Part shown: positions 48,054-59,839 of the stretch, piece by piece
How the letters are laid out: every line of letters begins with the position of its first letter
How positions within the stretch are numbered: the stretch's first letter is position 1
Source of the DNA: Candolleomyces eurysporus
Taxonomy: Eukaryota; Basidiomycota; Agaricomycetes; Agaricales; Psathyrellaceae
Reading direction: 5' to 3'
Assembly: GCA_027579435.1 (NCBI GenBank)
Contig: JANBPK010001479.1
Coordinates: 40,304-104,303 of the forward strand
Length of the DNA stretch: 64,000 bases
Position numbers and translations under genes: made by a program
Notes under the pieces: model-generated
Seen by the model: only the letters and a program-made list of their open reading frames with translations
What the model was told of the DNA's origin: nothing
The model's database searches: none

Positions 48054-49255
48054 AGTGGAGCCCTGCTATAGAACGAATATGGCTCACTCGCTTTTTCGAG
48101 AAGGCTGCTTCGCCTTCGTTAGAGACATACCGCACATATCACTCCCCTTTTCCCTCTCCTGCTAGCACTGTTTTCGATGACGTTTGTTCGGGAGCACGTT
48201 CATATACTCCTTGGGAGTGCGTGTTGGTGCTCTTGCCACTCTTCATACCTGTAATGAACCTGGATGATAATAGGACGATTCCGACAGAACTACTGCGCTT
48301 GCTTTCAAAGATCGGAATGCACAGCACTCGACTAACAATACAGAGAGACGGCAAACGTCATCGATTCTTCTAGCAAATACACAGCAGTACGTTATCAGTG
48401 GGGTGGTATTCAAGCGGGTTCGGAACTGCGAAGGGGCTGTCAGCAATGATTCACATGAGTGAAGAGTTAATATCAGGTGTGTCAAGTTCTGGAGCCCACC
48501 CTTTCCTCCGTGAGGAAAGGTATTCTCCCTGAAGAAATTCATGGAAAAATCCAAGCATCATAATNAAAAAAATGAAGTATGAATGCTTACCTTGTACCCT
48601 CCCCTACGCAGTGATGGTCAGGAACAACAAAGTTCCAACAAAAGCAAAAAATAGAGAGATGCCGAATGAGAGTGAGCCCCATTGAGTTGACGACCACGAA
48701 AGGTCTACAATCGCATAACTATGCCTATGAGCAACAGATTGCCCGTCCTCTGCCCAACGAGCCGAGCGAGACACGCTCGTATCTTCGCGCACCACGCCTT
48801 TATCGACCCGCCAAGCGTTGGAGCAGACAGCAGAGTGGACAGAAGGGAACATAGCGCGAAAACAGCACCATGTAAATCATTTCTGCCATCCCCGCCCCTC
48901 ACCGACGAGCTTAGAGCCGGTTGCTTTCCCTAGCAGGACGAGGATATGCTCTGCGCCTCCGGGGACTTTCCCCACAGTGGAAACTGAAAGCGCAAGGCTT
49001 TCTGTACGAGAACTGCGACAGCGATTCTTCAGACGGCAAATTGTCGAGNAAAAAAAAAAATTGGCAAGAAATGCAATGGGTTATACGATCATGTTTCAAA
49101 GTCCGATTGGATCCCCGTACTGTGGTGCTTACGTGTGCCGCGGAACCGGCGTTGCCCCAGAGCGAGAGATCGACTCCTCTCGGAGGCTGTGGTTCAAAGC
49201 GCACCATTTGTGCGCCAACTTTAATCCACCTTCCTTTCTTTCCGCCACCATCTCC
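48054..49255. other. Intergenic region, 1.2 kb
   Basis: No supported gene. An 82-codon minus-strand frame (48604-48852) ends in a hydrophobic stretch, but I found no good first exon for it. N symbols beside A-runs lie at about 48565 and 49050. Confidence 0.4.
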
Positions 49256-50288
49256 ATGTCCGACCAGCAATCCTCCCAAGAGGCCTCTCAACAGCAGCAG
49301 GCGAGGGTCAGGAAACACCCTTTTGCAGACTGGCCGACCATTAAGATCCTCACTCCTCCCCAAGGTCTGCAGCGAACCCACCCTATGTTTCAGGACCGGG
49401 AATACTGACGCTCCATGAATTTTTACAGGACGATACTCCCCCAAGGCCGATGAATGGTGTATCACATACTGCTCGCAGTCGATTAGCGGACGCGTGCACG
49501 GTCGAGAACCAGACTGCCGCTCGATATGCATCCGCAAGGTCTTCCCGCACGAGGTCCGGAACGTTATCGCTTTCAAGCGCCACGAGAAGGCAGATGCAGA
49601 GGGCAACGTCAAGTATCCGCTACCAGCAGAGGGCCAAACAGCCAACCTCCCCCGGCTCCTTGGTGGTCGACCCGACGACGCTGATGACGAACGGCCGACG
49701 CCGCAGTCGAAGCCTCCGACCAAGTTCTGGGAGGAGGGCTGGTACTTCTGGACGAGTACGGGGAGACAAGCAGCACGGGACAAGTTGAACATGATGCAGC
49801 TGGACTTGCAGAAGCAGCAGATGTATTCGGAACTGCGACAGGAGCAGCGGGAGCTGTGGCAGGATTATCAGGAGAGCTTGCGGAAGGGTGTTGACAGCAA
49901 CGTGCTCGGGGGCCGGATGCCTGCATCAGTCGTAGTTTCCAGCACAGCTGAAATTCAACGGTACGTCCGAATTCCGTTACAGCTTTTTGTCGTTCTTACT
50001 GACTGGACTTTCGCCAGTGCTAAATCTTTGTTGATCCACCTGCCACCCGACTTGCCACCGCTTTGGGAGCGTATCAACAAGCTCCTGGCCCCTTCGTATC
50101 GTGTTCTATCAATCCTCCGCGAGAGCATAACGTCGGGAGAGCAGAGGGACTTTGCAGTCCGGGTGTGGGAGAAGGCACAGACAGATGAACCCTTCGAACT
50201 TGCTCGACGCACGTTCTCGAGGACGTACGAACGATGGAAGAACAAGGACGCAGCGGATGAGGATGACGGCAAGAAGGGTTCGACATAG
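49256..50288 (+). CDS. Conserved-looking protein of unknown function with Cys motif
   Basis: Exons 49256-49364, 49429-49960 and 50018-50288 give exactly 303 residues. After a Gln/Ser N-terminus comes KHPFADWPTIKILTPPQ. A Cys-rich patch (EWCITYCSQSISGRVHGREP then DCRSICIRKVFPHEVRNVI) has four Cys in the order C-x3-C ... C-x3-C, which could bind a metal or form disulphides. A variable linker follows, then FWEEGWYFWTSTGRQAARDK and a long charged helix (LDLQKQQMYSELRQEQREL). The C-terminal half is helical with LPPDLPPLWERINKLLAPS. There is no membrane segment or signal peptide. The family is not recognised; clean splicing supports a real gene. Confidence 0.62.
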
Positions 50289-51100
50289 GGAGGGGAGATT
50301 TCTTTGTTCTTTATCTGCTCGCTAACATATACCTACGCTTGTGGAGATAATTTGGTTTCTTCTGGCGAAGATTCCAGGGGACATTTTCGCATTATTCTGT
50401 GTAACTTACATGAATCCTCCCTAACCCACCATCTGTCTAGACGGCTGTAACAACCATCCCATCGCATATCGGTTCACTCAACTCCCAATGTACTTATCCA
50501 CACTCATTCATATATTCTTATTTCAAATATACTCAGTACTCGAGGACTCAGACCCCGGTCTCGTTATCACCCTGGTTTGTCCATATTCCCTTTACCGACA
50601 ACCGTTTCTTTGCATTAGGGGTTCGGCTTGACGACGGGACGACTCTTCGACAACTTCTATACCGGCCGTCGCGAAGAAATCGAACACAAGACAAGACACA
50701 GCAGCTGTGGAGTCCCGTGAAGGGCGTCATCGAGTTGCAGAACAATAGGGTCGCTCAACGTTCATCGAAATTTCAACACCCACATTATTATATGGACTGC
50801 ATTATCGTCTAGGATATTTGCTCGCCCCCTACAAATTAAGGGTACCGGGGTCACAACGCCAACCAGCGGACGCTGAAATCATGGGAAACTAGCCCATTCC
50901 CAATCTAACAGTCCAAGCACACATGATCAATTATATCAATGAGCTGATTGTTCCAGAAAGGTATTGCTCGGAACTCCAAGGAATCAACGGGATCTTGGCT
51001 ATCCCTCTCCATTGCTTGCTTAGGATATAAGCAGGCTCAGAGAGAGAAAACGCCAAAAACTAGGGCCCGGTGGCACCAATTGCAACTTCATACCGGTACT
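50289..51100. other. Intergenic region
   Basis: No supported gene; AT-rich 3' flank followed by unremarkable sequence. Confidence 0.4.
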
Positions 51101-52056
51101 ATGACTATAACTTTGGAGTCAGGAAAACTGACGAAACACTTTACTTTTGAAGAGTCGGGTGAGACTCCTACGTGAGTGTCTTCTGAACTTCTATTGCGAG
51201 ATTGCTTGTACCCTGAACCTAGGCCATCTCGTCCATCCACACCGTGCCCCGAACTAGCATTAACTACAGAACCCAAACAAAAATTATGGTTGAGAGATGG
51301 CTCTTTATCCTCCAAGATAAGAGTCAAAATACGGATATAGAGTAAAGACTGAATAAACCCTCTCTAGTCACCCTTTTTGGAGAGGTATGACCTGGGAGGA
51401 TGTGAAACCCTTCTCCCCTCTCCACGGTCGTCACGGTCATAACCAGGTCTTACTGCTCGCCTTGATACTTCCGTTCACAGAGCAGGACGCTCTAACTTTC
51501 AGCATCAAGCATAGAATCTGCAAACCGACGTCCTCCGCCTCAACGGAGCAGTGGCACATCGCCTGGCAGTATCTCGGTCTCAGCTACCAGGGACTCTTCT
51601 TAACTTTCTGTCGTTGGATGAAGACTCGGAGAAACGATAAATCTATGAGAGCCGTCACGGTAACTCTGGCGACGAACTACTCGAAGACAAAACTCGAAGT
51701 TGCGTTTGACATTGAGATGCTTGAACGAGTCCGACAGTTTACAGGCATTTCCTGGATCTGCTTGGGAGCAACCGGACGGGAGGGTGACTCAGTTTTCTAC
51801 GCCGTAGGACAAGAAGCGCCGGGACGAAGCTTGGCTCAAGATGCGGAGGGCTGCAGGGAAGGAATTTCAGTCGTTACAGCGGTTTGAGATAAAGCAGGTG
51901 GAACTACTAGCAGAGTTGGCCATACGTATCTACGAGCCCAACATGATCCACGATAAGATTTTTGAGATGTAGAGGCAGCTGAAGGAGAGAGATACGCAGC
52001 CGGATGCACCACCGGAGGAAACACTTGACTATACAGACTTGGCCATCCCTACTTAA
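51101..52056 (+). pseudogene. Broken or misread gene of unknown function
   Basis: Pieces with coding-like composition lie in order but do not join cleanly. A first exon (51101-51171, MTITLESGKLTKHFTFEES) splices with good sites to 51223 (PSRPSTPCPELALTTEPKQK) and then meets a stop near 51340. A second open segment ends at TGA 51885-51887 (WHIAWQYLGLSYQGLFLTF, LEVAFDIEMLERVRQFTGIS). In another frame, 51808-52056 reads DKKRRDEAWLKMRRAAGKEF and VELLAELAIRIYEPNMIHDK. It meets TAG at 51970-51972, then continues RQLKERDTQPDAPPEETLDY to TAA at 52054-52056. It is probably a decayed gene; an unusual splice pattern is the alternative. Confidence 0.45.
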
Positions 52057-52330
52057 GAGGTCCTGTTCGTTACCCCGTCAATTGTTAACAGTGCGCGTTC
52101 TGTGATCCCTTCTTTCTATCGGTTGGGTTGGGTTACTGTCGACATCTTCCCTTTTGTTTGCATGCCAAACCATCCTCATGGCTTTCAATTTAAGGATTCG
52201 GGTTTTGTCCATCCTTCGAGCGACCCACTTCGCCATGGTGCTGCAACTCTTTAAGGTGAGAAGATGTAGAATATCAGAATAGGTAGGCAAATCGGTGGTA
52301 GGATGTAGTGCGTAGCCCTAGCTCTAACAA

Positions 52331-53129
52331 CTAACAGATGGAAGGCCGAAAATGCTTGAGTAACCAGAAAAGAAATGCCAAAAGTCGCTTTNAAAAAATT
52401 GTCAGGCGGGGGTGGGCCACCCTCGCCACCAGGAGCCTGCAGCTGTACTCCTGATACGTTCGTATCGATAGATGTAGTATATGAGGGAGAGGATAGGAGC
52501 CCAGAGTCCTGCAAACCTTCAACGTGAAGAAGAGGGACGGCGGCAGTGGGTCCTTCAGACGCTAAAGCGCTAGCATGGGCTGCCGTGTTGTGCACTGAGG
52601 CGATTGGGAGATCATTGGAATTGCCAGACCAGAATACTGGTTGCCGAAATTGGGGACCTTCAGAGGGAGGATTCGTATCTTTGCAACGAGAGACGTTAGC
52701 GGCACATCCTTGCTCGATTGACGATTCACGACGTACGAATATCGTGAGGACCTGACCTCCAGGAGTGCGGAGCCGATTGGGGCCATACACCTTGAAGATT
52801 ACACGAGCCGTGCCTCTGATTCATTGTTTGATTGAATGAATGGTCGTTATTTGAGTTCACATGATTCGTGTGGACCTGAGATTTGTGGTAATTGACGATG
52901 TACTGGACGTTTGGCGGTGGGGCGCCGACACGAACAAGAAGTGAAAGATGGTTGAGCTCGGATTGGAGCAGGTCTATCCGCGTAGATAGAGCGTGAAGTG
53001 TCTCCTACCAGGGTTCGAGAGCGAGTATACGGTGATGATGGTGGCACATACCTGGACGTCTGTTGAAGTCTGAACGACATGAGTTGCAGGTTCAGGAGCC
53101 TGACTCGTGAAAGCTAGAGAAGTTTGCAT
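52331..53129 (-). CDS. Unknown protein with C-terminal hydrophobic helix
   Basis: Exon 1 codes MQTSLAFTSQAPEPATHVVQ. A 47-nt intron leads to ETLHALSTRIDLLQSELNHL, a leucine-zipper-like helix, and VGAPPPNVQ. A further exon reads GTARVIFKVYGPNRLRTPGG and QVLTIFVRRESSIEQG, then a Ser/Ala-rich stretch. The N at 52392 breaks the frame; without it the end is NFLKRLLAFLFWLLKHF and a stop at 52331-52333, a basic-hydrophobic tail that could sit in or on a membrane. The second splice (about 52835-52925) is uncertain. No known family. The 21-bp minisatellite starts about 180 bases upstream, within its likely promoter. Confidence 0.45.
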
Positions 53130-53310
53130 TTTGGGTAGCACTCGGAGTCGAAATGGGTGCTTCTTTTCCTGGGAAGGGAGCTGGTATTCAGCACAGGGTG
53201 CTTGGTGTTTGGTACTCACAAGCTTCATGGGTATGGTGGTATTTATACGTGGAGCGAAGGAGATTACACTGGCAATGGCACGGCCGAATGATGGGGCCAA
53301 AGGCGCATTT

Positions 53311-53725
53311 CAAGGGCATGGTCGAATGTCAAGGCATGGCCAAATGATTCAAGGGCATGGCCGAATGATTCAAGGGCATGGCCAGACGATCCAAGGGGCA
53401 TGGCCAAACGATCCAAGGGCATGGCAGATCCTTGAATGACATGGCCAAACGGTTCAAGGGCATGGCCAGATAATTCTTGAAGGACATGGCTAAATGATTC
53501 AAGGGCACGGCTAAATGATCCAAGGGCATGGCCAGGTAATTCTTGAAGGACATGGCCNAAAAGATCCAAGGACATGGCCAGGTAGTTCTTGAAGGGCATG
53601 GCCAAATGATCCAAGGGCGTGGCCAGGTAATTCTTGAAGGGCATGGCCAAACGATTCAAGGGCATGGCCAGTTGATGGCGCCGAAGCATGGCCAAGCACG
53701 CATGTCAAGCATGGCCAAGTGATGG
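53311..53725. repeat. Minisatellite with 21-bp units
   Basis: Roughly 18 imperfect tandem units of the type CATGGCCAAATGATTCAAGGG, with some longer units containing AATTCTTGAAG. Because 21 is a multiple of three, frames stay open across the array. On the minus strand they read as heptads such as GHALESF or LAMPLNR, but no start, splice or composition argues for a protein. The array is degenerate at both ends and holds an N at 53568. Confidence 0.85.
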
Positions 53726-54371
53726 TGCATTACAGCTATTACTAAGATTTAGTCTCCGTTGCTGACCTTTTCAAAAGGATCTCCAAAAGGCTTTTGGAGA
53801 TGATGAGTCGACCAGTCTTTCGCTTGGGCGTTCGCTCTATCAGCTTCTGCAGGACGGACATCGGGGTAGGGTCTCGTCGGATCGTCGCCTGGGCAGTCGC
53901 CTGCAGCCCCTTGCTCCTTTGTCGCGAGCCCGGGCTTGAAGCAGTCGTCCATTTGGCAATAGTTGGCACTGCCAACCAGGAGCGCGTCAAATCAGATGGT
54001 AGCACCCAGATCTAGCAGTCGTCATAGCTTGTCGCAGAGTAAATTGAGAGTCGCCCTCAAGTCGTCGAATCATATATTAATTATAGTGCCCAGTGGCAAG
54101 GCCAAAGGCTTTCGAAGCAAGCAAATACAAACATGCATGCTGGAGGGTCTCGCCAAGTCGCGTCCCATTCTCGCTTGCTTATACGCGTTCCTTGACTTCA
54201 TTCCTGGTGAACTACGTCTTGACAATAGTCCCATTGCCTTACCCTCCCCGGGCCACGCTCTATCATACAACTTCCCAGCGTTGCTAGAAGCATTCGCGCC
54301 GCTTGGACCGCTCGGTCATAACCTTGGATGTTCACTTCCCCCTGACCTGAGGCGAAACAGCGATCTTGACA
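53726..54371. other. Region between the minisatellite and the phosphoesterase gene
   Basis: One minus-strand ATG frame of 67 codons (53749-53952, MDDCFKPGLATKEQGAAGDC) has protein-like composition and could be a small gene or a last exon. No upstream exon was convincing, so it is not called. The rest is the upstream region of the gene starting at 54372. Confidence 0.35.
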
Positions 54372-56527
54372 ATGTTGAAACCAGCTCGGAGTCATGTTCA
54401 CTCTCAAGCATTGGTTACAAACTCGCTCAGACTCTTCTGGGTCATAACTATTGTGTGGGGAGAGATAGGTGTGTTTTACTGGTCCCTGAGAAACTGTCGT
54501 TGGCCCGTTCTGGGCGATTCAAAGGTACGAGCTGATAAATAGTTTTGTCGACATCTTGGTTAAACTCTGATTGGAATAGAAATCTCCGGAGACTTCTCAT
54601 GTTTTGCTTGTGTCGGACACCCAGGTTCAGCACCCTTCATTACAAACCAGACGAGAGTCATGGTCAGACCGCCTTCGGAGGCTCTTTAACGAGATGAATC
54701 TGAGGAAGAGTTGGCATGTCACCTCACGACTGAATCCCAATACTGTGGTTTTCCTTGGTGACATGTTAGCCAATGGAAGAGGTGCGAAGGACAAAGGAAG
54801 GTGTGTGCACACATGTATTGACTTTTTGGATATATTGCTGAAACATGCATCCAGATACTTCGAGGCTGCGGACAAATTCAAGTCGATATTCGGCACCAAG
54901 TCTGACGTCTCAGTTCACTATGCTCCAGGCAACAACGATGTTTGGTATGTACAGGACTCGGTACCCAGCAACAGAACTTTAATAGATCGTGAAATAGGCT
55001 AGGCGAGATAACCCCGTATGCAAAAGCAGTGCGGCAATTTTACACTGAGTCGTTTGGAGAACCAAGCCAGAGGTTCGACATTCAGAACCATACTTTTGTC
55101 GTTTTGGATGCACCGGGTTTGGTGGATGAAGACTACCTCCGAGCCGGGAAAAACATTCCGTTTGAAAAATGGACGCCTATTTCTGACGGCCCAATTGCGT
55201 TTGTCAAAGATATTGCTGGCAACCGTTAGTCTCCTGACGTTAGGAATCTCGATTTAAATTAACCATTTTATTAACAGCAGAGCATGAAGAAGCACGAAAT
55301 CCTATCATCTTGCTGAGCCACATCCCTCTCTCGCGACCGGAAATGGCTAATTGCGGTCCACTCAGAGAAAAGGGCACAATTCGCCGAAATGTAGGCCATG
55401 GATACCAGAGCATGCTCGGTCGTCAGACAACCAATTTCTTGCTTCAAACATTAAAGCCGCTCGCTGTCTTCAGGCAAGTTATCAGACTGACAATCATCCT
55501 TCTCGACAAAAGTCTGACTCATTCTTTGACATGCAGTGGGGATAACCGAGATTACTGCGAATACAATCACACTATCGCTGGCGATGAGCACTCTATCCGC
55601 GAAGTGACACTCAAATCCTTCTCCCCGTCTGTCCACATCCGGAAACCTGGCTTCCAACTATTGTCGGTCACATCCCCGTTTTCGCCCACCTCACAGCACC
55701 AGAGTACAATTGCGGATGTTCCTTGTTTTTTGCCCGATCAGTCCAAGATCTATTCGTCCCTCTACACCCCCTTCGCACTTCTGACCGTTCTATCTTTATT
55801 TATACTGAACCTCCGGAGAGCCAGGTCTCGTTCATCGTCATGGCGTCCAACACCTATCAGAGCTGGTTCGTCTTCGTCGTTGCACTCCGCTCGGAGCGTC
55901 AGCGGGCGCAGCACACCAAGCCATCAGATGTGGTCACCTTCAATCCGTATGCCTCTTTCTGCCAAGTTCTCGAGGCCCGGAACGCCTACCTTGCCCGAGT
56001 CGCCCTTTGCCTTTACGGGAAGGGCATCATTGGGTGAAGATGAGGACCCGATGCAGCCCGCCCAATACGCCATCAGACGCGACAGTCGCAGGCATTACGA
56101 TGATCACGACGAGGAATGGTCGGACGTTGGAAGGGGAGGTAGTGGGGCTGGGAAGGACTCCGAAGGGTCCGATTACGATTTCATGGGTCCTGATTCTGGT
56201 GACGGGGGTCTGCCTCCGCCCGTCGTCGCGGAACCGACTCCCAGGTCTCCGAGGGTCTTTTCGCAATTTATATCAGTCCCTCCACCTCAGATGGTGAAGC
56301 CATCAAAACAACCTGCCTGGTCTTGGTCGTTTGTGCTTGCGGGGCGGAGGAGGCGGATCACGATTCAGCGTCCAACATATTCTGCAGTAAAAGATTTATT
56401 GGAATTGCTGAAAGGCACGGAACGCCGTAGACAACGAGGAAATTTGTTTTGGGCTACTGTGGCGGATGCCTTCAATGTCTGGTGGCCAGGCATGTTTGTG
56501 TGGTTGCTCCTTGCTCGCTATCTCTGA
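54372..56527 (+). CDS. TED1: Ted1/Cdc1/MPPE1-type metallophosphoesterase (GPI remodelling)
   Basis: ER/Golgi membrane phosphoesterase expected to trim ethanolamine phosphate from GPI anchors. Six exons (54372-54524, 54580-54800, 54855-54944, 54998-55224, 55278-55473, 55537-56527) sum exactly to 625 residues. An N-terminal signal anchor (LFWVITIVWGEIGVFYWSL) precedes the metal-binding motifs: VLLVSDTQVQHP, TVVFLGDMLANGR, YAPGNNDVW, ILLSHIPLSRPE and GDNRDYCEYNH. These match the DxQ, GDxxxxGR, GNND and HxP variants of this group. A second membrane span (YTPFALLTVLSLFILNL) and a Ser/Arg-rich cytoplasmic region follow. The tail is hydrophobic (WWPGMFVWLLLARYL). The intron after exon 5 uses a GC donor. 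Confidence 0.85.
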
Positions 56528-56676
56528 ATTGGACATTCTCGTCGGACTCGTTAGACCTTGTAATTATTGCTATGTAACACTCCATTATACAGAAGCTGAT
56601 ACCACACAATATCTATGCACAGAAAAAGTGGAGAGTGAATGTCGCTGCGAGAGGTCAAAGGTATGCATGCTCTAAA

Positions 56677-57631
56677 TTATTGGGCCTTTCCTTTTCCCAT
56701 ATCTACTGGTTGAGCGGGTTGTAGCAGAGCAACGGGTATTTGTGTCAGTCCATATGCTGCAAGACCCAGCGCTAAAAAGAAAAAAAAATAATATTAGCCA
56801 AGGCCAGAACCATATGTAGAAGAAATTGATCGGTCGGCACGTACCAAACCCAGTAAACTTCTCAAAAGGAGAGTGGAAATACACGCTGGTGGTGGCGCTT
56901 GCGAACAACCATATCGCAATGAGCAAGGCATTCGCGACGACGGACACTTGGTGGAGCTGACTCCAGTATCGTTGCCCCGCCTTGAACGAAGCCTGCAGCT
57001 GGTTCGTCAAGAGGAGGATGGACATGGTGAGCAGGAAGAGGTGTCCTGATACGTCATGGCCTCTCCTCAGCCTCGGCACACCCTTCAGAACCGCGTCCGC
57101 CGCAAAGTTGCCTCCGTTGGCCGTCAGGTATTCTTGGAATAGGTGGGGGTGGGAGGCGGTGGAGATAGTGGAGCGTGTAAAGCAGTATTCGTTGGGGACG
57201 ACGAGGTGCGTGTTGTCGGGCCCTGGGAGGATGCATTCACCACCGGAGGCGGCTACGACGCGTTCTAGGATGGCCGGGCCGAAGAACCAGCTGGTGAATG
57301 TGATCCAGACGCCAGTGAGGAGGAGCCATGTTGCGAAACGTTGGAGTCGCGTTGTGGCTTGATTTCGATTCTGCTGCTGCTGCTGTTGTGGGCTGGTGAG
57401 CCAGGAGAATAGGAATATGGCTGAAGTCCATCCCCATGCTTTCTTGATGAAGTAGACGTTTAGAAAGTTCTTCTTGGATGCGAAGTAGTGGGTGTTGCTG
57501 AGTGGGTGGGGCAAGTGTGTGAGAAGAGGATTTGATGTGTCGAGGTAGGTTTCATAGAGCACGGAATACGCTGTCCCAAGGATAACGATCGCTGAGAGCC
57601 CATAGATGACGGGCTTTTGTATGCTTGACAT
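56677..57631 (-). CDS. FIT/Scs3-family fat-storage-inducing membrane protein
   Basis: ER membrane protein of the FIT family, linked to lipid-droplet budding and ER lipid balance. The start MSSIQKPVIYGLSAIVIL and several hydrophobic spans fit a six-span protein. Family marks are RFATWLLLTGVWITFTSWFF, the CILPGPDN to EYCFTRS loop, HPHLFQEYL, RRGHDVSGHLFLLTMSILLL (the conserved His pair) and a final HSPFEKFTGF joined over an intron to ALGLAAYGLTQIPVALL. The stop is at 56677-56679. Only 79 bases separate its start from the end of the ALA dehydratase gene, on the same strand. Confidence 0.85.
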
Positions 57632-57710
57632 GAGGCACTAGATCGATGGTGGTGGTAAAAGTACAAGTTGTATTGCGTTGTGATGGTACGTATTATGATA
57701 TCACAGGGCA

Positions 57711-58916
<1,206 letters not shown>

Positions 58917-59839
58917 GAATGAATTAGAGACAATGGTGGTGGTAAGAGGACAAAAAAATGTTTCTGTGTAGTTGCTACTGCGCCTGGGCACCGGGTGCGA
59001 AGTCTGAACTTGACAACTGCGCATATCTTATCAACTGCATATGATCGGCCTCGGCACTAATACCAGCGTGCCTTTCATCGCTGGAGCTCCCGACGCGTCT
59101 TGCGAGCTCGGCATTCATGCCGTTGCTCTCGCCAATACCGTAGCCCATTCAAAAAGCTTCCAGCAACGGCCAGCCAGTCATGACTCGATGGTATTTTAGG
59201 CCCATGACGCAAGTGAATGGTTGCTTAGAAATTACCCATTCAAGTGCACACGACAATAGATCACCCTAGCCATTGAACAATGGGGTTCTACAACAATGTG
59301 GATGGTTCCACACTTGTGTGGAACGACATTGTAGTGCCTGGAACTCTAGTCGCGGCTCCGTTGGCCGTTCTAGTCAGTCCGAGTCAAGACAGCATCGCCC
59401 ACACACTGAACCTCGACGATTCGCCCAGTCGAAGAGGCTCTCTTCCGGGTTGAGGACGCGTTGCTTAAACTAATAAACGCACCCAAATACGCATGGATTC
59501 AATAAAGAATCCCCGAGTTTCCGGATAACTTTGGGGTGGACGGAACCAGATCGCTTAGCAACACGGAAAGCAATGCACAACAACGCGGTCACGTGTCATT
59601 GTTGAATCCAGGCGTCCGGTGCCGGCGTGAAAAGGGGACAAGTACACGTTTATTTATTCCCGCCACTACCACGCCGCCGCTCCGCTCTTTTCGACCTCTG
59701 CTCGCTGTTAGACACGACGTGCACGACATTTGAACGTTGACGACCACATCCCGCCCCTACCATTTAACCGTGCCCGCCTCCCATTACAGGTCGTTGGCAC
59801 GCGTCAAAGCTCCACCGCAGCCCCTACACTCCACATAGA
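58917..59839. other. Divergent intergenic region between hem2 and wee1
   Basis: No gene; it holds both promoters. A near-perfect hairpin (59293-59332) is listed separately. Confidence 0.5.
59293..59332. repeat. 40-base interrupted palindrome
   Basis: ACAATGT, a 5-base gap, then GTTCCACAC, a TT loop, GTGTGGAAC, one base and ACATTGT. Both arm pairs are perfect. It could form a hairpin in DNA or RNA, or be a dyad binding site or the remains of a small inverted-repeat element. Confidence 0.7.

Noticed and set aside
48604..48852. Small minus-strand frame ending in a hydrophobic helix, possible tail-anchored protein
   Set aside because: The acceptor that would isolate the hydrophobic end needs a phase-1 upstream exon and I found none. 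The rest of the frame has no protein-like character.
53264..53695. A 143-codon minus-strand frame made of heptad repeats
   Set aside because: It is the automatic result of a 21-bp tandem repeat, which keeps every frame open. There is no start context or splice support.
53749..53952. 67-codon minus-strand frame starting MDDCFKPGLATKEQ
   Set aside because: Composition looks protein-like, but there is no promoter, splice partner or known family; left as a remark in the spacer entry.
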